A stretch of 64,000 nucleotides of DNA from Pseudomonas sp. CBZ-4. GTDB lineage: Bacteria > Pseudomonadota > Gammaproteobacteria > Pseudomonadales > Pseudomonadaceae. Below, in pieces: positions 63,984-64,000 of this stretch. Below the pieces are notes generated by a model, which was not told the DNA's origin, did no database searches, and was given only the letters and a program-made list of their open reading frames with translations. Every line of letters begins with the position of its first letter. Within the stretch, counting starts at the first letter, position 1. The translations under genes and the position numbers were made by a program. The stretch covers positions 81,231 through 145,230 of the forward strand of contig NZ_ANNV01000031.1 of assembly GCF_000346755.1 (NCBI RefSeq), given 5' to 3'.

Positions 63984-64000
63984 AATGTGGGAGCTGGCTT
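63984..64000. repeat. REP unit cut by the window end
   Basis: The first 17 bases of a GTGGGAGCTGGCTT-type REP lie after amaB. Confidence 0.8.

Overview
The window is a GC-rich, chromosomal, Gram-negative stretch that reads as a Pseudomonas of the fluorescens/putida kind. Support comes from the conserved gene order parC - serB - psd - rhdA - HDOD protein - motAB - rsgA - orn - queG - nnrD - tsaE - amiB - mutL - miaA - hfq - hflX - hflK - hflC - hisZ - purA - MCP, then rnr - rlmB - rpsF - rpsR - (DUF2232) - rplI - dnaB, from an azurin gene, and from about eleven copies of one REP family (core GTGGGAGCTGGCTTGCCTGC) in the gaps.

Layout. 1-7.9 kb: end of parC, a PqiC-like lipoprotein, a membrane sensor-like protein divergent from serB, then psd, rhdA and an HDOD protein on the minus strand. 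7.9-9.9 kb: motAB behind a sigma-28 type promoter. 9.9-10.6 kb: a small lower-GC insertion with a PemK/MazF-like gene. 10.6-26.5 kb: the RNA, cell-wall and repair cluster around mutL-miaA-hfq-hfl, with many stop/start overlaps, then hisZ and purA. 26.6-31.1 kb: a chemoreceptor, and a ferric-iron ABC permease and binding protein. 31.3-36.9 kb: a TonB-dependent receptor, a secreted hemophilin-like protein and a Slam outer-membrane translocator, probably an iron-regulated heme capture system. 36.9-47.3 kb: two tandem tRNA-Leu(CAG) genes, rnr-rlmB, the rpsF ribosomal operon, dnaB and a YgiQ radical SAM protein. 47.5-51.0 kb: an orphan T6SS hcp gene flanked by two paralogous pairs, each a putative membrane-acting toxin followed by a four-helix membrane protein (candidate effector/immunity modules). 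51.1-58.0 kb: a three-gene transglutaminase / ATP-grasp-alpha-E / transglutaminase operon behind an RpoN-type promoter and an NtrC-like site. 58.0-64 kb: a small charged protein, azurin with an ANR-type box, nadE-pncB for NAD salvage, and a LysR regulator divergent from amaB (lysine catabolism).

The two regions most likely to hold little-described biology are the Slam/hemophilin/receptor locus (31.3-36.9 kb) and the Hcp-flanking duplicated toxin/immunity-like pairs (47.5-51.0 kb). Both contain stretches of clearly lower GC than the backbone (about 42% against about 62% on hand-counted 60-base samples), which suggests transfer or recombination. All functional calls rest on reading motifs, order and spacing. 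No database search was run.
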